From NCBI RefSeq assembly GCF_034314085.1, contig NZ_JAVIWI010000001.1, positions 3,162,001 to 3,226,000 on the forward strand: a stretch of DNA of 64,000 nt. The letters run 5' to 3'. The notes under the pieces are model-generated. The model was given only the letters and a program-made list of their open reading frames with translations, was not told the origin of the DNA and did no database searches. This stretch comes from Undibacterium sp. 5I1 (GTDB lineage: Bacteria > Pseudomonadota > Gammaproteobacteria > Burkholderiales > Burkholderiaceae_D). Shown here one piece after another: positions 17,087 through 29,561 of this stretch (the first letter of the stretch is position 1; each line of letters starts with the position of its first letter). A program made the position numbers and the translations under genes.

Positions 17087-20000
17087 TTACGCTTCGCCGT
17101 CTGCTGCATCGGATGTTGCCGTTTCTGGCATTGGCGCGAATGCTGCTTTTTCTGCTTGCAACAAGGCTGTGCGTTCATCGGCTTCCCAAGTTTCTTTCAA
17201 CTTGCGAGCGCGGTGGAATGCCAAGCCTGTACCTGCCGGAATCAGACGACCAACGATGACGTTTTCTTTCAGGCCGCGCAGGGTATCTTTCTTGCCCATA
17301 ATCGCTGCTTCTGTCAGAACGCGTGTAGTTTCCTGGAAGGACGCTGCCGAGATGAAAGAATCTGTCGACAAGGATGCTTTAGTGATACCGAGCAAGATAT
17401 TTTCATATGTCGCAGGGATACCGCCAGCAGCAGCAACTCTATCGTTTTCACCTAACAAATCAGAACGTTCAACTTGCTCACCGATGATGTAGTTTGCATC
17501 GCCTGGGTTAACCACAACAACGCGACGCAACATCTGACGTACGATCACTTCAATGTGCTTGTCATTGATCTTAACGCCTTGCAAACGGTACACGTCCTGA
17601 ACTTCATCAACGATGTAACGTGCCAGCGCTTCGATACCCAACAAACGCAGAATGTCTTGTGGATCGGCTGGGCCGTCAACAATCATCTCACCTTTGTTCA
17701 CAACTTGACCGTCATGTACCAAGACTTGTTTGTCTTTGGTGATCAGGAATTCGTGTTTCTCGCCGTCCATGTCGGTGATTTCCAGACGTTGCTTACCTTT
17801 GGTTTCTTTACCAAACGCAACCGTACCTGTGACTTCAGCCAACATACCTGCATCTTTTGGTGAACGTGCTTCAAACAACTCAGCAACGCGCGGCAGACCA
17901 CCGGTAATATCACGAGTCTTTTGTGATTCAGTCGGGATACGTGCCAATACTTCACCAACGTGAACTTGCTGACCATCTTTGACCGTAATCAGAGCACCGA
18001 CTTGGAAGCCGATCGTTACTGCGTGCTCGGTACCAGAGATCTTGACTTCTTCACCTTGTTCGTTCAACAGTTTGACCTGTGGACGAACCGCTTTGCCTGC
18101 AGTACCGCGACGTTTTGCATCGATTGCGACCAGTGTAGACAAACCAGTGACATCATCGACTTGTCTAGCAACGGTAACGCCTTCTTCGACGTTTTCAAAC
18201 TTCACAGTACCGGTGTATTCAGTAATGATAGGACGTGTCAGTGGATCCCAAGTCGCCAACGCTGTACCAGCTTTGATGACCATACCATCTTTAACGATCA
18301 ATGTTGCACCGTAAGGTACTTTATGACGTTCGCGCTCACGACCGTGGTCATCCGTGATCAAGACTTCGCCGGAACGGGAAATCACAATCTGGTCGCCTTT
18401 GCCGTTAGTCACATAACGCATGGTAACGGTGAAACGAATCGTACCGTTGGACTTAGCTTCAACGGAAGACGCAATCGCTGCACGGGATGCGGCACCACCG
18501 ATGTGGAAGGTACGCATTGTCAACTGAGTACCTGGCTCACCAATCGACTGCGCAGCGATAACACCAACTGCTTCACCCGCATTGACCATAGAACCACGAC
18601 CGAGGTCACGGCCGTAACACATAGCGCACAAACCATAGCGTGTGTCGCAAGTTAGTGGCGTACGTACTTTGACTTCGTCGATACCCAGACGTTCGATCTC
18701 TTCTACAGCGTTTTCATCCAGCAAGGTACCTGCATCATACAAATTGGCCTGTGTTTCTGGATTGACGATATCGTTGGCTGCAACACGACCCAAAATCAGA
18801 TCACGCAAAGGCACGTTGACTTCACCGCCTTCAACAATCGCTTTCATTGACGCACCGTTGGCTGTACCGCAATCATCTTCGATCACGACCAGATCTTGGG
18901 TAACGTCAACCAGACGACGTGTCAAGTAACCGGAGTTCGCTGTCTTCAACGCGGTATCGGCCAGACCTTTACGTGCACCGTGAGTGGAAATAAAGTATTG
19001 CAACACGTTCAGACCTTCGCGGAAGTTCGCGGTGATCGGTGTTTCAATAATCGAACCATCCGGTTTCGCCATCAGTCCGCGCATACCTGCCAACTGACGA
19101 ATCTGTGCAGCAGAACCACGCGCACCGGAGTCAGCCATCATGTAAATCGCGTTGAAAGATTCTTGCGTACCTTTAGTACCATCACGGCGAATGACGTCTT
19201 CTACCTTGAGTTGATCCATCATGGCTTTACCGACTTCATCACCGGTCTTGCCCCAGATATCGACAACCTTGTTATAACGCTCACCAGCAGTTACCAAACC
19301 GGACGCATATTGCTGCTCGATCTGTTTCACTTCATGCTCAGCCGCTGCAATCAGGGTAACTTTTTGCGGTGGTACCAACATGTCATCGATACAGATTGAG
19401 ATACCAGCGCGTGTCGCGAGGCGGAAACCCATTTGCATCAGTTGATCAGCAAATACAACCGTTGCACGCAGGCCGCACTTACGGAACGATGTATCGATCA
19501 GTTTGGAAATTTCTTTTTTCTTTAACGCACGATTGAGTACGGTGAACGGCAAACCTTTTGGCAGAATTTCTGACAAAATTGCGCGACCAACCGTGGTTTC
19601 GTAACGTTTGATGGTTTTGACGAACTCACCCGTTTCCAGATCTTTTGGAAATTCTGTAATACGCACGGTGATACGTGTGCTGAGTTCGACTTCCTTGTTG
19701 TCCCAGGCGCGGATCGCTTCTGAAACATCAGGGAACATCATGCCCTCGCCCTTACCGTTAATTTTTTCACGGGAAGCGTAGTACAGGCCCAATACGATAT
19801 CTTGCGAAGGTACGATAGACGGTTCGCCGTTAGACGGGAACAGAATATTGTTGGATGCCAGCATCAGTGTGCGGGCTTCCATTTGCGCTTCGATCGACAA
19901 AGGAACGTGAACCGCCATTTGATCGCCGTCAAAGTCGGCATTGAATGCGGCGCAGACCAGTGGATGCAACTGGATCGCTTTACCTTCAATCAACACTGGC

Positions 20001-21313
20001 TCAAACGCCTGAATACCCAAACGGTGCAATGTCGGCGCACGGTTCAACATGATCGGATGTTCACGGATTACTTCTTCCAAGATATCCCAAACCACTGGCT
20101 CTTGGATCTCAACTAATTTTTTTGCTGCTTTGATCGTTGTTGCCAGACCCATTAATTCCAATTTATTGAAAATAAAAGGCTTGAACAATTCCAACGCCAT
20201 CAACTTAGGCAAACCGCACTGATGCAATTTCAGTTGTGGACCAACCACGATAACGGAACGGCCAGAATAATCGACGCGCTTACCCAACAAGTTTTGACGG
20301 AAACGGCCGCCTTTACCTTTGATCATTTCAGCCAATGATTTCAGCGGACGCTTATTCGCGCCTGTCATTGCTTTACCGCGACGACCATTGTCTAACAATG
20401 AGTCGACGGCTTCTTGCAACATACGCTTTTCATTGCGGGTAATGATTTCTGGTGCGCGCAACTCCATCAGGCGCTTCAGACGATTATTACGGTTAATGAC
20501 GCGACGATATAAATCGTTCAGATCGGAAGTCGCAAAACGACCGCCATCCAACGGTACCAACGGACGCAATTCTGGCGGCAATACTGGCAGTACTTCCATG
20601 ATCATCCAGTCTGGCTTGATACCAGAACGTTGGAATGCTTCGAGTACTTTCAGACGCTTGGCGTATTTCTTGATCTTGGCTTCAGATTTTGATTCTTTCA
20701 GTTCAACACGCAAAGTCTCTGCATCACGGTCGATGTCGATAGAACGCAGCAATTCACGGATACCTTCTGCACCCATGAACGCCGTGAACTCATCACCATG
20801 CTCTTCATACTTAGCAGCGTAATCATCTTCCGACATGATCTGGCATTTTTTCAGCGGAGTCATACCAGGATCGGTCACAACATAGGCTTCAAAATACAAA
20901 ACACGTTCGATATCCCGCAAAGTCATATCCAGTACCATGCCCAAACGGGATGGCAGTGACTTCAGGAACCAGATGTGTGCAGTTGGAGAAGCCAACTCAA
21001 TATGACCCATGCGTTCACGACGCACTTTAGCCAGAGTAACTTCTACACCACATTTTTCGCAGATAACACCGCGATGCTTCAAACGCTTGTACTTACCGCA
21101 CAGGCATTCATAATCTTTGATAGGGCCAAAAATTTTGGCGCAAAACAAACCGTCGCGCTCTGGCTTAAAAGTACGATAGTTGATGGTTTCCGGCTTTTTT
21201 ACTTCGCCGTAGGACCACGAACGGATTTTCTCGGGAGACGCGAGACCAATTTTGATCGCGTCGAATTGTTCGTTAGGCTGAACTTGCTTGAATAGATCGA
21301 GCAGTGCTTTCAT
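17087..21313 (-). CDS. rpoC: DNA-directed RNA polymerase subunit beta'
   Basis: About 1408 residues, the usual betaproteobacterial size. The start at 21313 ([10 protein letters not shown]) has GGAG eight bases upstream; an in-frame extension to 21388 has no support. The N-terminal zinc ribbon is [20 protein letters not shown], the catalytic magnesium loop is [12 protein letters not shown], and the second zinc site is in [13 protein letters not shown]. It closes the active centre with rpoB. It follows rpoB after 198 bases and ends at a strong terminator. The acidic/Ala-rich C-terminal tail is typical of the group. Confidence 0.98.
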   Translation of the reverse strand: MKALLDLFKQVQPNEQFDAIKIGLASPEKIRSWSYGEVKKPETINYRTFKPERDGLFCAKIFGPIKDYECLCGKYKRLKHRGVICEKCGVEVTLAKVRRERMGHIELASPTAHIWFLKSLPSRLGMVLDMTLRDIERVLYFEAYVVTDPGMTPLKKCQIMSEDDYAAKYEEHGDEFTAFMGAEGIRELLRSIDIDRDAETLRVELKESKSEAKIKKYAKRLKVLEAFQRSGIKPDWMIMEVLPVLPPELRPLVPLDGGRFATSDLNDLYRRVINRNNRLKRLMELRAPEIITRNEKRMLQEAVDSLLDNGRRGKAMTGANKRPLKSLAEMIKGKGGRFRQNLLGKRVDYSGRSVIVVGPQLKLHQCGLPKLMALELFKPFIFNKLELMGLATTIKAAKKLVEIQEPVVWDILEEVIREHPIMLNRAPTLHRLGIQAFEPVLIEGKAIQLHPLVCAAFNADFDGDQMAVHVPLSIEAQMEARTLMLASNNILFPSNGEPSIVPSQDIVLGLYYASREKINGKGEGMMFPDVSEAIRAWDNKEVELSTRITVRITEFPKDLETGEFVKTIKRYETTVGRAILSEILPKGLPFTVLNRALKKKEISKLIDTSFRKCGLRATVVFADQLMQMGFRLATRAGISICIDDMLVPPQKVTLIAAAEHEVKQIEQQYASGLVTAGERYNKVVDIWGKTGDEVGKAMMDQLKVEDVIRRDGTKGTQESFNAIYMMADSGARGSAAQIRQLAGMRGLMAKPDGSIIETPITANFREGLNVLQYFISTHGARKGLADTALKTANSGYLTRRLVDVTQDLVVIEDDCGTANGASMKAIVEGGEVNVPLRDLILGRVAANDIVNPETQANLYDAGTLLDENAVEEIERLGIDEVKVRTPLTCDTRYGLCAMCYGRDLGRGSMVNAGEAVGVIAAQSIGEPGTQLTMRTFHIGGAASRAAIASSVEAKSNGTIRFTVTMRYVTNGKGDQIVISRSGEVLITDDHGRERERHKVPYGATLIVKDGMVIKAGTALATWDPLTRPIITEYTGTVKFENVEEGVTVARQVDDVTGLSTLVAIDAKRRGTAGKAVRPQVKLLNEQGEEVKISGTEHAVTIGFQVGALITVKDGQQVHVGEVLARIPTESQKTRDITGGLPRVAELFEARSPKDAGMLAEVTGTVAFGKETKGKQRLEITDMDGEKHEFLITKDKQVLVHDGQVVNKGEMIVDGPADPQDILRLLGIEALARYIVDEVQDVYRLQGVKINDKHIEVIVRQMLRRVVVVNPGDANYIIGEQVERSDLLGENDRVAAAGGIPATYENILLGITKASLSTDSFISAASFQETTRVLTEAAIMGKKDTLRGLKENVIVGRLIPAGTGLAFHRARKLKETWEADERTALLQAEKAAFAPMPETATSDAADGEA

Positions 21314-21462
21314 GTGTGTCACTCCAGTGAGGTAAACGCTAGTGCTGGATGGTACAAGAGTTTTTTGCTTAAACCCTGTTCGCATCAACGGGAGAGCCTA
21401 GGTTTTAAGTAGGTTCCGCCAATACCGGGAACAAAAAATTCTAAACGGCTATAAATACTAAT

Positions 21463-21492
21463 GCCGTCTCCAAGTATTTGCTCAGAGACGGC
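21463..21492 (-). terminator. stem-loop in the rpoB-rpoC spacer
   Basis: Perfect 8-base arms GCCGTCTC (21463-21470) and GAGACGGC (21485-21492), 20 bases after the rpoB stop. It lacks a U-tract and lies inside an operon, so a processing or stabilising hairpin is more likely than full termination. Confidence 0.45.
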
Positions 21493-21511
21493 CAATACTG
21501 CTAGTTGTCGC

Positions 21512-24500
21512 TTAATCCCGTGAGAGATCGATATCGATACCGAGGGAGCGAATTTCTTTGACCAACACGTTGAAGGATTCCGGCATACCGGCATCGATCA
21601 CGTGATCGCCCTTGACGAGATTTTCGTACACTTTGGTACGACCATTCACGTCATCCGACTTCACTGTCAACATCTCTTGCAAGACATACGATGCGCCGTA
21701 CGCTTCCAAAGCCCAAACTTCCATCTCACCGAAACGCTGACCACCGAACTGCGCTTTACCACCGAGTGGCTGCTGAGTAACCAGAGAGTAAGGACCAGTC
21801 GAGCGAGCATGCATCTTGTCATCAACCAAATGGTGCAATTTCAGTACGTGCATATAACCAACCGTCACGCTACGTTCAAATGCTTCACCAGTGCGACCAT
21901 CATACAAAGTCACTTGGTTCTTCGAAGGTGTCATACCGAGTTGCTTAGCGATATGGTCAGGATAAGCCAAATCAAGCATGCGACGAATTTCGCCTTCATG
22001 CGCACCATCGAACACCGGTGTTGCAAACGGAACACCGTTTTTCAGGTTACTTGTCAATTCCAAAATATCGGAATCAGAAAAACCATCGATGTCTTCTTTT
22101 TTACCAGATTCGTTATAAATCTGTTTCAAGAAGCCACGTAGCTCTTCGATTTTCACTTTGGCTTTTAACATTTCACCAATACGCAGACCCAAACCTTTAG
22201 CTGCCCAACCCAAATGTACTTCCAGAACCTGACCAACGTTCATCCGTGAAGGAACACCCAATGGGTTCAACACGATGTCAGCTGGAGTACCATCGGCCAT
22301 GTAAGGCATGTCTTCGATAGGAACGATACGTGAAACCACACCTTTGTTACCGTGGCGACCCGCCATCTTGTCACCAGGTTGCAAGCGACGTTTAACAGCA
22401 AGGTAAACCTTGACCATTTTTTGTACGCCCGGTGGCAGTTCATCGCCCTGTGTCAACTTGGTACGTTTTTCTTCGAAAGCCAGATCGAACTGATGACGTT
22501 TTTCAGCGATGGAATCTTTAATCGCTTCCAAAGCTTTAGCTGCATCATCATCCGCCGGACGAATATCAAACCAGTGATATTTATCCAAATCAGCTAAGTA
22601 TTCCTTAGTAATCTTGCTGCCTTTTGCTAATTTAGCTGGGCCGCCATTAGCTACTTTGCCGATCAACATACGTTCCAGACGTTCAAAGGCATCACCTTCA
22701 ACAATACGTAACTGATCATTCAAATCAAGACGATAGCGTTTCAGCTCATCATCAATAATTTGTTGAGCACGTTTGTCGCGTTGGATACCTTCACGAGTGA
22801 ACACTTGAACGTCAATAACAGTACCAACCATGCCAGACGGCACACGCAAGGAAGTATCTTTAACGTCGGATGCTTTTTCACCGAAAATCGCGCGCAGTAG
22901 TTTTTCTTCTGGTGTCAGTTGTGTTTCGCCTTTTGGCGTTACCTTACCAACCAATGTGTCGCCAGCAGTTACTTCAGCACCGATATAAACGATACCGGCC
23001 TCATCCAGACGTGCCAACTGATTCTCAGCCAGATTAGAGATATCACGAGTGATTTCCTCTGCACCTAACTTGGTATCACGAGCAACAACAGATAACTCTT
23101 CGATGTGAATCGATGTGTAACGATCATCAGCTACTACTTTTTCAGAGATCAGAATCGAATCTTCAAAGTTATAACCATTCCATGGCATAAATGCAACCAG
23201 CATGTTTTGACCGAGAGCCAATTCACCCAGATCGGTGGAGGCACCGTCAGCCAAAACGTCCCCCTTCGCAACCATATCGCCGACTTTGACGATAGGACGT
23301 TGGTTGATATTGGTATTTTGGTTAGAACGTGTGTACTTGATCAAGTTGTAGATGTCTACACCGACTTCACCAGCTTGTGCTTCAGCATCATTCACACGAA
23401 TAACGATACGACCCGCATCGATGTAATCGACTTTACCGCCACGCAATGCTTGTACTGTTGTACCAGAATCGACTGCGACAGTACGTTCGATACCTGTACC
23501 GACAAATGCTTTTTCAGGGCGCAAGCAAGGAACTGCTTGACGCTGCATATTGGCACCCATCAAAGCGCGGTTCGCGTCATCGTGCTCCAGGAAAGGAATC
23601 AAAGATGCTGCGACAGAAACTACCTGACCTGTTGCCACGTCCATGTACTGGATACGCTCTGGAGAAACTAGAATCGTTTCACCCGCTTCACGGGCAGACA
23701 CCAATTCATCAACTAATGTGCCAGCACCGTCAATCGTCGCATTCGCCTGAGCAATAATGTAACGACCTTCTTCAATCGCGGACAAGTAATCGATTTGTTG
23801 CGTGATTTTACTATCAACTACCTTACGATATGGCGTCTCTAGGAAACCATATTCATTCAAACGAGCGTACAAGGCCAGTGAGTTGATCAAACCAATGTTT
23901 GGCCCCTCTGGTGTCTCGATCGGGCAGACGCGGCCATAGTGAGTCGGATGAACGTCACGCACTTCAAAACCTGCACGTTCACGTGTCAAACCACCAGGTC
24001 CAAGTGCAGATATACGGCGCTTGTGCGTGATCTCAGACAATGGGTTGGTTTGATCCATAAACTGAGACAGTTGTGAGGAACCAAAAAACTCACGAATTGC
24101 AGCAGAGATAGGCTTGGAATTGATCAAGTCATGCGGCATCAGGTTGTCGGCTTCAGCCTGACCCAGACGCTCTTTGACCGCACGCTCAACACGCACCAGA
24201 CCAGCACGGAATTGATTTTCAGCCAACTCACCAACACAACGAACACGGCGATTACCCAAGTGATCAATATCGTCGACTTCACCGCGACCATTGCGCAGTT
24301 CCACCAAAATCTTAATCACTGCCAGTACGTCTTCGTTAGACAAGGTCATCGCGCCAGTCAACTCATCACGACCGATACGGCGGTTGAACTTCATACGACC
24401 AACAGCGGATAAATCGTAACGATCTTCGCTATAGAACAAGCCATTGAACAGGGCTTCGACTGAATCTTCTGTTGGCGGTTCGCCTGGGCGCATCATACGA

Positions 24501-25618
24501 TAAATTGCGACGCGAGCAGCCATCTGATCCGCTGTATCGTCAGCACGCAAAGTCTGAGAAATATAAGAACCTTGATCCAAATCGTTGGTGTACAAAGTCT
24601 GGATAGTTCCAACCTTCGCGTCACGCAAGCGACCCATCAATTCTTCTGTCAATTCATCATTTGCATTAGCAATAACTTCACCAGTATCGCCATCGACGAT
24701 ATTTTTAGCTAATACGCGACCCAACAGATAATCTTCTGGAACCGAAATATGCTTAATACCAGCAACATCGATCTCACGTACATGCTTGGCATTGATACGT
24801 TTATCTTTGGCGACAATGACTTTACCGGCTTTATCAGAGATATCGAAACGTGCAACCTCGCCACGCAGACGCTCAGAAACGAATTCCATTTCAGCGCCGT
24901 CATTATGCAAAGTAAAGTTATCAAATACGAAGAAGTTTGCCAGTATCTGCTCGTTGTTCATGCCAATAGCACGCAACAAGATAGTGACCGGCATCTTGCG
25001 ACGACGATCGATGCGGAAGAACAAAATATCTTTAGGATCGAACTCAAAATCTAACCATGATCCACGGTAAGGAATAATCCTTGCCGAAAATAATAATTTA
25101 CCTGATGAGTGAGTCTTACCTCTGTCATGCTCAAAGAACACGCCAGGGGAACGGTGCAACTGAGAAACGATAACCCGCTCAGTACCGTTGATAACGAAAG
25201 AGCCTGTAGTCGTCATGAGTGGCAATTCACCCATATAGACTTCTTGCTCTTTCATTTCTTTAACAACTGGTTTAGTTGGCGATTCTTTATCAAGAATTAC
25301 CAAACGTACCTTGGCACGTAAAGGAGATGCAAAAGTAAGGCCGCGCTGCTGACATTCCTTGACGTCAAAAGCTGGATCACCTAAAACATAGGATAGAAAT
25401 TCTAGACGTGCGAACCCGTTATGCGACACGATCGGAAATATAGAGGTAAAGGCTGACTGCAAGCCCTCATTTTTACGCGCAGACGCTGTTTTGTCGGCTT
25501 GTAAAAAACCTAAATATGACTCGAGCTGGGTCGCCAGCAGGAACGGAACGTTGTGAACGTTAGCGCGTTTCGCGAAAGACTTACGAATGCGCTTCTTCTC
25601 AGTAAATGAGTAGTGCAT
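21512..25618 (-). CDS. rpoB: DNA-directed RNA polymerase subunit beta
   Basis: About 1368 residues. The start at 25618 ([18 protein letters not shown]) has GGAG five bases upstream; a GTG two codons earlier is less likely. The rifampicin-pocket region is intact and wild-type in appearance: [19 protein letters not shown] and [15 protein letters not shown]-terminal signatures [12 protein letters not shown] and [16 protein letters not shown] bind beta' and the nucleotide path. It lies 254 bases after rplL with a hairpin in that spacer, then rpoC follows. Confidence 0.98.
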   Translation of the reverse strand: MHYSFTEKKRIRKSFAKRANVHNVPFLLATQLESYLGFLQADKTASARKNEGLQSAFTSIFPIVSHNGFARLEFLSYVLGDPAFDVKECQQRGLTFASPLRAKVRLVILDKESPTKPVVKEMKEQEVYMGELPLMTTTGSFVINGTERVIVSQLHRSPGVFFEHDRGKTHSSGKLLFSARIIPYRGSWLDFEFDPKDILFFRIDRRRKMPVTILLRAIGMNNEQILANFFVFDNFTLHNDGAEMEFVSERLRGEVARFDISDKAGKVIVAKDKRINAKHVREIDVAGIKHISVPEDYLLGRVLAKNIVDGDTGEVIANANDELTEELMGRLRDAKVGTIQTLYTNDLDQGSYISQTLRADDTADQMAARVAIYRMMRPGEPPTEDSVEALFNGLFYSEDRYDLSAVGRMKFNRRIGRDELTGAMTLSNEDVLAVIKILVELRNGRGEVDDIDHLGNRRVRCVGELAENQFRAGLVRVERAVKERLGQAEADNLMPHDLINSKPISAAIREFFGSSQLSQFMDQTNPLSEITHKRRISALGPGGLTRERAGFEVRDVHPTHYGRVCPIETPEGPNIGLINSLALYARLNEYGFLETPYRKVVDSKITQQIDYLSAIEEGRYIIAQANATIDGAGTLVDELVSAREAGETILVSPERIQYMDVATGQVVSVAASLIPFLEHDDANRALMGANMQRQAVPCLRPEKAFVGTGIERTVAVDSGTTVQALRGGKVDYIDAGRIVIRVNDAEAQAGEVGVDIYNLIKYTRSNQNTNINQRPIVKVGDMVAKGDVLADGASTDLGELALGQNMLVAFMPWNGYNFEDSILISEKVVADDRYTSIHIEELSVVARDTKLGAEEITRDISNLAENQLARLDEAGIVYIGAEVTAGDTLVGKVTPKGETQLTPEEKLLRAIFGEKASDVKDTSLRVPSGMVGTVIDVQVFTREGIQRDKRAQQIIDDELKRYRLDLNDQLRIVEGDAFERLERMLIGKVANGGPAKLAKGSKITKEYLADLDKYHWFDIRPADDDAAKALEAIKDSIAEKRHQFDLAFEEKRTKLTQGDELPPGVQKMVKVYLAVKRRLQPGDKMAGRHGNKGVVSRIVPIEDMPYMADGTPADIVLNPLGVPSRMNVGQVLEVHLGWAAKGLGLRIGEMLKAKVKIEELRGFLKQIYNESGKKEDIDGFSDSDILELTSNLKNGVPFATPVFDGAHEGEIRRMLDLAYPDHIAKQLGMTPSKNQVTLYDGRTGEAFERSVTVGYMHVLKLHHLVDDKMHARSTGPYSLVTQQPLGGKAQFGGQRFGEMEVWALEAYGASYVLQEMLTVKSDDVNGRTKVYENLVKGDHVIDAGMPESFNVLVKEIRSLGIDIDLSRD

Positions 25619-25798
25619 GGACACTCCGTTAGTGACAAGGAAGGATGGAGAATTCAGGATTCAAAATGCAATTTCAGTTGAACTTGCAGAAAGAAACCTC
25701 AAGTCTCAGCCCTTAACCTTATGAATTTCCAGAACAAAAAAATACAACTGAAACGACATTATCTAAACAACATCATTACAACGACAAAGAAGCCAAAG

Positions 25799-25826
25799 AG
25801 GAACCTTCTCTTTCGAGAAGATTCCT
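25799..25826 (-). terminator. rplL-rpoB attenuator-like hairpin
   Basis: Arms AGGAACCTTCTC (25799-25810) and GAGAAGATTCCT (25815-25826) pair with one mismatch around a 4-base loop. In other bacteria this spacer holds a partial terminator that lowers rpoBC relative to ribosomal proteins; the position here fits that role. Confidence 0.6.
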
Positions 25827-25872
25827 GCCTTTGACTTAGGCAAATCCCAAGATCTGCCTTATTTTTACAAAA

Positions 25873-26241
25873 TTACTTAATTTCTGCTTTCGCGCCAGCA
25901 TCTTCCAATTTCTTCTTAGCAGCTTCAGCATCAGCTTTAGAAACAGCTTCTTTAACTGTTTTCGGTGCACCATCAACTACGTCTTTGGCTTCTTTCAAGC
26001 CCAAACCTGTCAATTCACGAACTGCTTTAATTACGCCAACTTTATTTGCGCCAACTTCAGTCAGAACCACGTTGAATTCTGTTTGCTCTTCTACAGCAGC
26101 AGCTGGACCAGCGGCTGGACCAGAAGACATTGCAGCAGCAGATACGCCAAATTTTTCTTCGAATGCCTTAACCAAGTCGTTCAAGTCCATTACGGACATC
26201 GCGCCTACGGCTTCCAGGATATCGTCTTTGCTAATTGCCAT
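25873..26241 (-). CDS. rplL: 50S ribosomal protein L7/L12
   Basis: 122 residues from the ATG at 26241, with GGAG eight bases upstream. The N-terminal dimerisation part ([20 protein letters not shown]), the Ala/Gly/Pro hinge near residues 38-52 and the C-terminal factor-binding domain ([20 protein letters not shown]) are all present. Several copies bind L10 to form the ribosomal stalk that recruits elongation factors. It follows rplJ by 50 bases. Confidence 0.97.
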   Translation of the reverse strand: MAISKDDILEAVGAMSVMDLNDLVKAFEEKFGVSAAAMSSGPAAGPAAAVEEQTEFNVVLTEVGANKVGVIKAVRELTGLGLKEAKDVVDGAPKTVKEAVSKADAEAAKKKLEDAGAKAEIK

Positions 26242-26291
26242 TTGAAACTCCAATTTATAAATTACATTAATTCAGTATTTGACGAAAAATC

Positions 26292-26828
26292 TTATTCAGC
26301 AACGGCTTCAGTAACTTCTGCTACTGGTGCTGCAGGTGAATCAGACTCTTTCTTTGCTGCGAGAGCTGCCAAAGCGCGTGCGAAGCTGGATACAGGAGCC
26401 TGCATCATACCTAACACTTGCGCCAACAACACTTCACGAGCAGGAATGCTTGCCAATGCCATAACGCCAGCTTTATCTAGCGATTTACCAGCATAGTTGC
26501 CTGCCTTTACGACTAGTTTGTCATTGCTTTTTGCAAAATCTTGAACAACTTTTGCAGCTGCAACAGCATCTTCCGAGATCGCATAGATCAACGGACCAGT
26601 CATTTCAGAAGCGAGGCTTGCAAACACAGTTCCCTCAACAGCACGACGTGCAAGTGTATTTTTCAATACACGCATGTACACACCTTGAGCACGTGCGTTA
26701 GCACGCAATTGCGTCAAATGACCGACCTGGATACCACGATATTCAGCTACGACGATAGTCTGAGCAGTTGCTACTTTTGCAGAGACTTCAGCGACGACGG
26801 CTCTTTTATCATTCAGATTGAGACTCAC
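26292..26828 (-). CDS. rplJ: 50S ribosomal protein L10
   Basis: About 178 residues. I place the start at a GTG (26828) because GGAGG lies six bases upstream and the family begins at [14 protein letters not shown]; an in-frame upstream ATG at 26885 would add residues not found in L10. The N-terminal rRNA-binding part includes [17 protein letters not shown], and the C-terminal helix binds L7/L12 dimers. The 296-base upstream spacer probably carries the autoregulatory leader. Confidence 0.95.
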   Translation of the reverse strand: MSLNLNDKRAVVAEVSAKVATAQTIVVAEYRGIQVGHLTQLRANARAQGVYMRVLKNTLARRAVEGTVFASLASEMTGPLIYAISEDAVAAAKVVQDFAKSNDKLVVKAGNYAGKSLDKAGVMALASIPAREVLLAQVLGMMQAPVSSFARALAALAAKKESDSPAAPVAEVTEAVAE

Positions 26829-27124
26829 GGTCAACCTCCAATTATGATACTCAGTCTTCACATCAGGATGATGTGTCTCCCTCATATCGTTTCGAACACG
26901 GCGTCCGAAGTTAGGAGTTTTACTGGATTAACAGTATGTAACTACAAAACTTACCCGGGTACACCATCTGCGTTGGGTACTTGAGATTACTCTCTTGCGA
27001 TTTAACTTAACTTATTAGAAATAAATTAAGCCCAACGGTCTTTGACACTCTGACTAATTAAAATTTATTAGCCAGCCCAAAGATTGGCCGTACATCTTTA
27101 TCAATGTACGGACTTAATTCTTAA
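26829..27124 (-). promoter_or_regulatory. rplJ leader region (probable L10 autoregulatory leader and promoter)
   Basis: A 296-base gene-free spacer between rplA and rplJ on the transcribed strand. In proteobacteria this spacer holds a promoter and an RNA leader bound by L10-(L7/L12). The position fits, but I did not fold it or identify the binding kink, so the call rests on context. Confidence 0.55.
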
Positions 27125-27820
27125 TTAACCTGCCAGATTGCTATGGTCAACGCGTACACCAGCACCCATTGTGGATGACAGAGAAATCTTACGCAGATAA
27201 ACACCCTTGCTGGAAGCTGGCTTCGCTTTATTCAATGCCTCAACTAACGCTACCAAATTTGCCTTCAGATCACCATCAGCGAAAGATTTACGACCGATAG
27301 TTGAATGGATAATCCCTGCTTTATCTGTACGGTATTGAACTTGACCTGCTTTTGCATTTTTAACTGCTGTCGCAACGTCTGGAGTCACAGTACCAACTTT
27401 TGGATTAGGCATTAAACCACGTGGGCCTAAAATCTGACCTAAAGTACCAACGATACGCATTGTATCTGGAGATGCAATAACGATGTCGAACGGCATATCG
27501 CCGGCTTTAACACGTTCAGCCAAATCTTCCATACCAACGATGTCAGCACCGGCAGCTTTTGCTTCCTCAGCCTTAGCGCCTTGCGCAAATACCGCAACGC
27601 GAACTGTTTTACCAGTACCGGAAGGCAATACAACTGAACCGCGAACTACTTGATCCGATTTCTTTGGATCAACACCAAGTTGGATTGAAACGTCGATGGA
27701 TTCATTGAACTTTGCTGTTGCGCATTCTTTGATCAAAGTTACCGCATTATCAAAAGAGTAAACTTTTAAACGATCAACTTTAGTTTTGAGCAATTTTGCT
27801 TTTTTAGATAACTTAGCCAT
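27125..27820 (-). CDS. rplA: 50S ribosomal protein L1
   Basis: 231 residues with family features [51 protein letters not shown] and the C-terminal [11 protein letters not shown]. It binds 23S rRNA at the mobile stalk next to the E site and, in other bacteria, represses its own operon mRNA. It overlaps the rplK stop by one base (TAATG), so the two are translationally coupled. Confidence 0.97.
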   Translation of the reverse strand: MAKLSKKAKLLKTKVDRLKVYSFDNAVTLIKECATAKFNESIDVSIQLGVDPKKSDQVVRGSVVLPSGTGKTVRVAVFAQGAKAEEAKAAGADIVGMEDLAERVKAGDMPFDIVIASPDTMRIVGTLGQILGPRGLMPNPKVGTVTPDVATAVKNAKAGQVQYRTDKAGIIHSTIGRKSFADGDLKANLVALVEALNKAKPASSKGVYLRKISLSSTMGAGVRVDHSNLAG

Positions 27821-28251
27821 TACAATCCCTCTACCGTGATACCCATGGAGCGCGCAGAACCCGCGATAGTGCGCACTGCTGCGTCCATATCAGCGGCAGT
27901 CAAATCAGCGCGTTTTGTTGTCGCGATTTCTTCTGCTTGCTTACGTGTAATGCTACCAACTTTATCAGTATGAGGCTTCGCTGAACCTTTAGTGATACCA
28001 GCTGCTTTTTTGATCATATAGGTTGCTGGAGGCGTCTTCATCACGAAAGTGAAAGACTTATCAGCAAATGCAGTGATCACAACAGGAATCGGCATACCTG
28101 GTTCCACACCCTGGGTCTGGGCATTAAACGCCTTGCAGAATTCCATAATGTTCAAACCACGTTGACCCAAAGCTGGTCCGATTGGCGGGGATGGGTTTGC
28201 TTTACCAGCTGGTACTTGCAGCTTGATAAAACCAATAATTTTCTTTGCCAT
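27820..28251 (-). CDS. rplK: 50S ribosomal protein L11
   Basis: 143 residues: the N-terminal domain ([37 protein letters not shown]) contacts elongation factors and RelA, and the C-terminal domain ([14 protein letters not shown]) binds the GTPase-associated rRNA. It lies 127 bases after nusG and is coupled to rplA. Confidence 0.97.
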   Translation of the reverse strand: MAKKIIGFIKLQVPAGKANPSPPIGPALGQRGLNIMEFCKAFNAQTQGVEPGMPIPVVITAFADKSFTFVMKTPPATYMIKKAAGITKGSAKPHTDKVGSITRKQAEEIATTKRADLTAADMDAAVRTIAGSARSMGITVEGL

Positions 28252-28378
28252 GATGGCTCCTTCATTAGTTGAGTAGTAGCGCCCGGCATAGCAGTAAATG
28301 CAATGATGGGCTCCTCTGTTTACCGCTTTTCAGTTTTTAAATTATTACTAACCTACCGTACTGAATGACGTTAATTTT

Positions 28379-28972
28379 TTACACTTTTTCTACCTGACCA
28401 AAATCCAGCTCTACTGGAGTTGCTCGTCCGAAAATCGTAACAGTGACTCGAACTTTCGATTTCTCGTAGTTCACTTCCTCAACATTACCGTTGAAGTCAG
28501 TAAATGGACCATCTTTAATTCGAACAACTTCACCCACTTCATACAATATTTTTGGTCTTGGCTTCTCAACGCCGTCTTGCATTTGCTGCAAAATCTTATC
28601 AACCTCACGCTGAGGGATAGGCGCAGGCTTATTTGATTTTCCACCTATAAAACCTGTAACCTTGTTGGTATTTTTGACCAAATGCCAAGTATCGTCAGTC
28701 ATTTCCATCTCAACGAAAACATAACTTGGAAATAAGCGGCGCTCTGTTACTGCTTTTTTACCGTTCTTTACTTCAATAACTTCTTCGGTAGGAACCAAAA
28801 TCTGTCCGAATTTATCTTGCATTTCTGCACGCTCAATGCGCTCCATCAAGGCGCGCTGTACGCTTTTTTCCATACCAGAATAAGCATGAACTACATACCA
28901 TCTTTTAGCACTTTTAGGCACAGAAACACTAGGTTCCGCACCATCTTGATCTTCCTGAATGTGCTCAGTCAT
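28379..28972 (-). CDS. nusG: transcription termination/antitermination factor NusG
   Basis: About 197 residues. The NGN domain starts at [20 protein letters not shown] and contains [15 protein letters not shown]; the C-terminal KOW domain is [21 protein letters not shown]. It binds the RNA polymerase clamp, suppresses pausing and recruits Rho or S10. I choose the ATG at 28972 because it overlaps the secE stop as TAATG; an ATG at 28984 is the alternative. Confidence 0.96.
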   Translation of the reverse strand: MTEHIQEDQDGAEPSVSVPKSAKRWYVVHAYSGMEKSVQRALMERIERAEMQDKFGQILVPTEEVIEVKNGKKAVTERRLFPSYVFVEMEMTDDTWHLVKNTNKVTGFIGGKSNKPAPIPQREVDKILQQMQDGVEKPRPKILYEVGEVVRIKDGPFTDFNGNVEEVNYEKSKVRVTVTIFGRATPVELDFGQVEKV

Positions 28973-29355
28973 TATGATTTCCATCCAAGAACTACATCTA
29001 ACAATAGAAATTCGAGAAATTTATCAGTGCCCCAGAGAAAAAGAGCCATTACCAATACAAATCCAAATACAACAGCAGTAATTTGACCAGCCTCCTTACG
29101 AGTAGGCCAAACAACCTTTTTTACTTCGCGCACTGAGTCTTTGGCAAAAGAAACAAAGTTACGCCCTGTTTCTGACGACCAGATCAATCCAACAGCAACC
29201 AATAAACCAACAACTAACGCTGCCGCACGAATATAACCCGGCTGATTCACAAGGACATAAAAAGCAGCAACACCAGCAACCGCAGCAACAATCGCCAGAA
29301 TGATTTTATATTTATCATTCGTTGTGCTTACAGTTTGTACGGATTGGTTAGACAT
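28972..29355 (-). CDS. secE: preprotein translocase subunit SecE
   Basis: 127 residues with three membrane helices (about 18-36, 43-60, 93-112) as in the long proteobacterial form. The conserved amphipathic segment [20 protein letters not shown] precedes the last helix and clamps SecY. It lies upstream of nusG, overlapping by one base, in the classical order. Confidence 0.96.
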   Translation of the reverse strand: MSNQSVQTVSTTNDKYKIILAIVAAVAGVAAFYVLVNQPGYIRAAALVVGLLVAVGLIWSSETGRNFVSFAKDSVREVKKVVWPTRKEAGQITAVVFGFVLVMALFLWGTDKFLEFLLLDVVLGWKS

Positions 29356-29391
29356 ACTTTATTTACTTTCGGCGCCTTGTGGCTTTGATGG

Positions 29392-29467
29392 TGGCAGGGG
29401 CGGTAGGAATCGAACCTACAACCTTCGGTTTTGGAGACCGACGCTCTGCCAATTGAGCTACACCCCT
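29392..29467 (-). tRNA. tRNA-Trp (CCA anticodon)
   Basis: 76 bases including an encoded CCA end. The acceptor arms AGGGGTG and CGCCCCT, the D-arm GCTC...GAGC, the anticodon stem CGGTC/GACCG-type pairing around CTCCAAA and the T-loop GGTTCGATTCC are all in place. It lies between tuf and secE, as in many proteobacteria. Confidence 0.97.
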
Positions 29468-29488
29468 ACAACTTAGAACGACTTGACG

Positions 29489-29518
29489 AATATAGCGGCC
29501 TTGGCAAGCCGCTATATT
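29489..29518 (-). terminator. stem-loop between tuf and tRNA-Trp
   Basis: Perfect 11-base arms AATATAGCGGC (29489-29499) and GCCGCTATATT (29508-29518) with an 8-base loop, just upstream of tRNA-Trp. It may be a tuf terminator or a processing hairpin; the weak following T-content favours processing. Confidence 0.5.
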
Positions 29519-29561
29519 TACTTCGAAATCAACTCAAAAACTTCTACGAACTCTGACTGAA

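Noticed and set aside
20319..24100. Rifampicin-resistance change in rpoB
   Set aside because: The pocket residues visible ([30 protein letters not shown]) match the usual wild-type pattern.
17474..24412. Several antisense frames of 90-230 codons across rpoC and rpoB
   Set aside because: They mirror the codon bias of the two large genes and have no start signals or family features.
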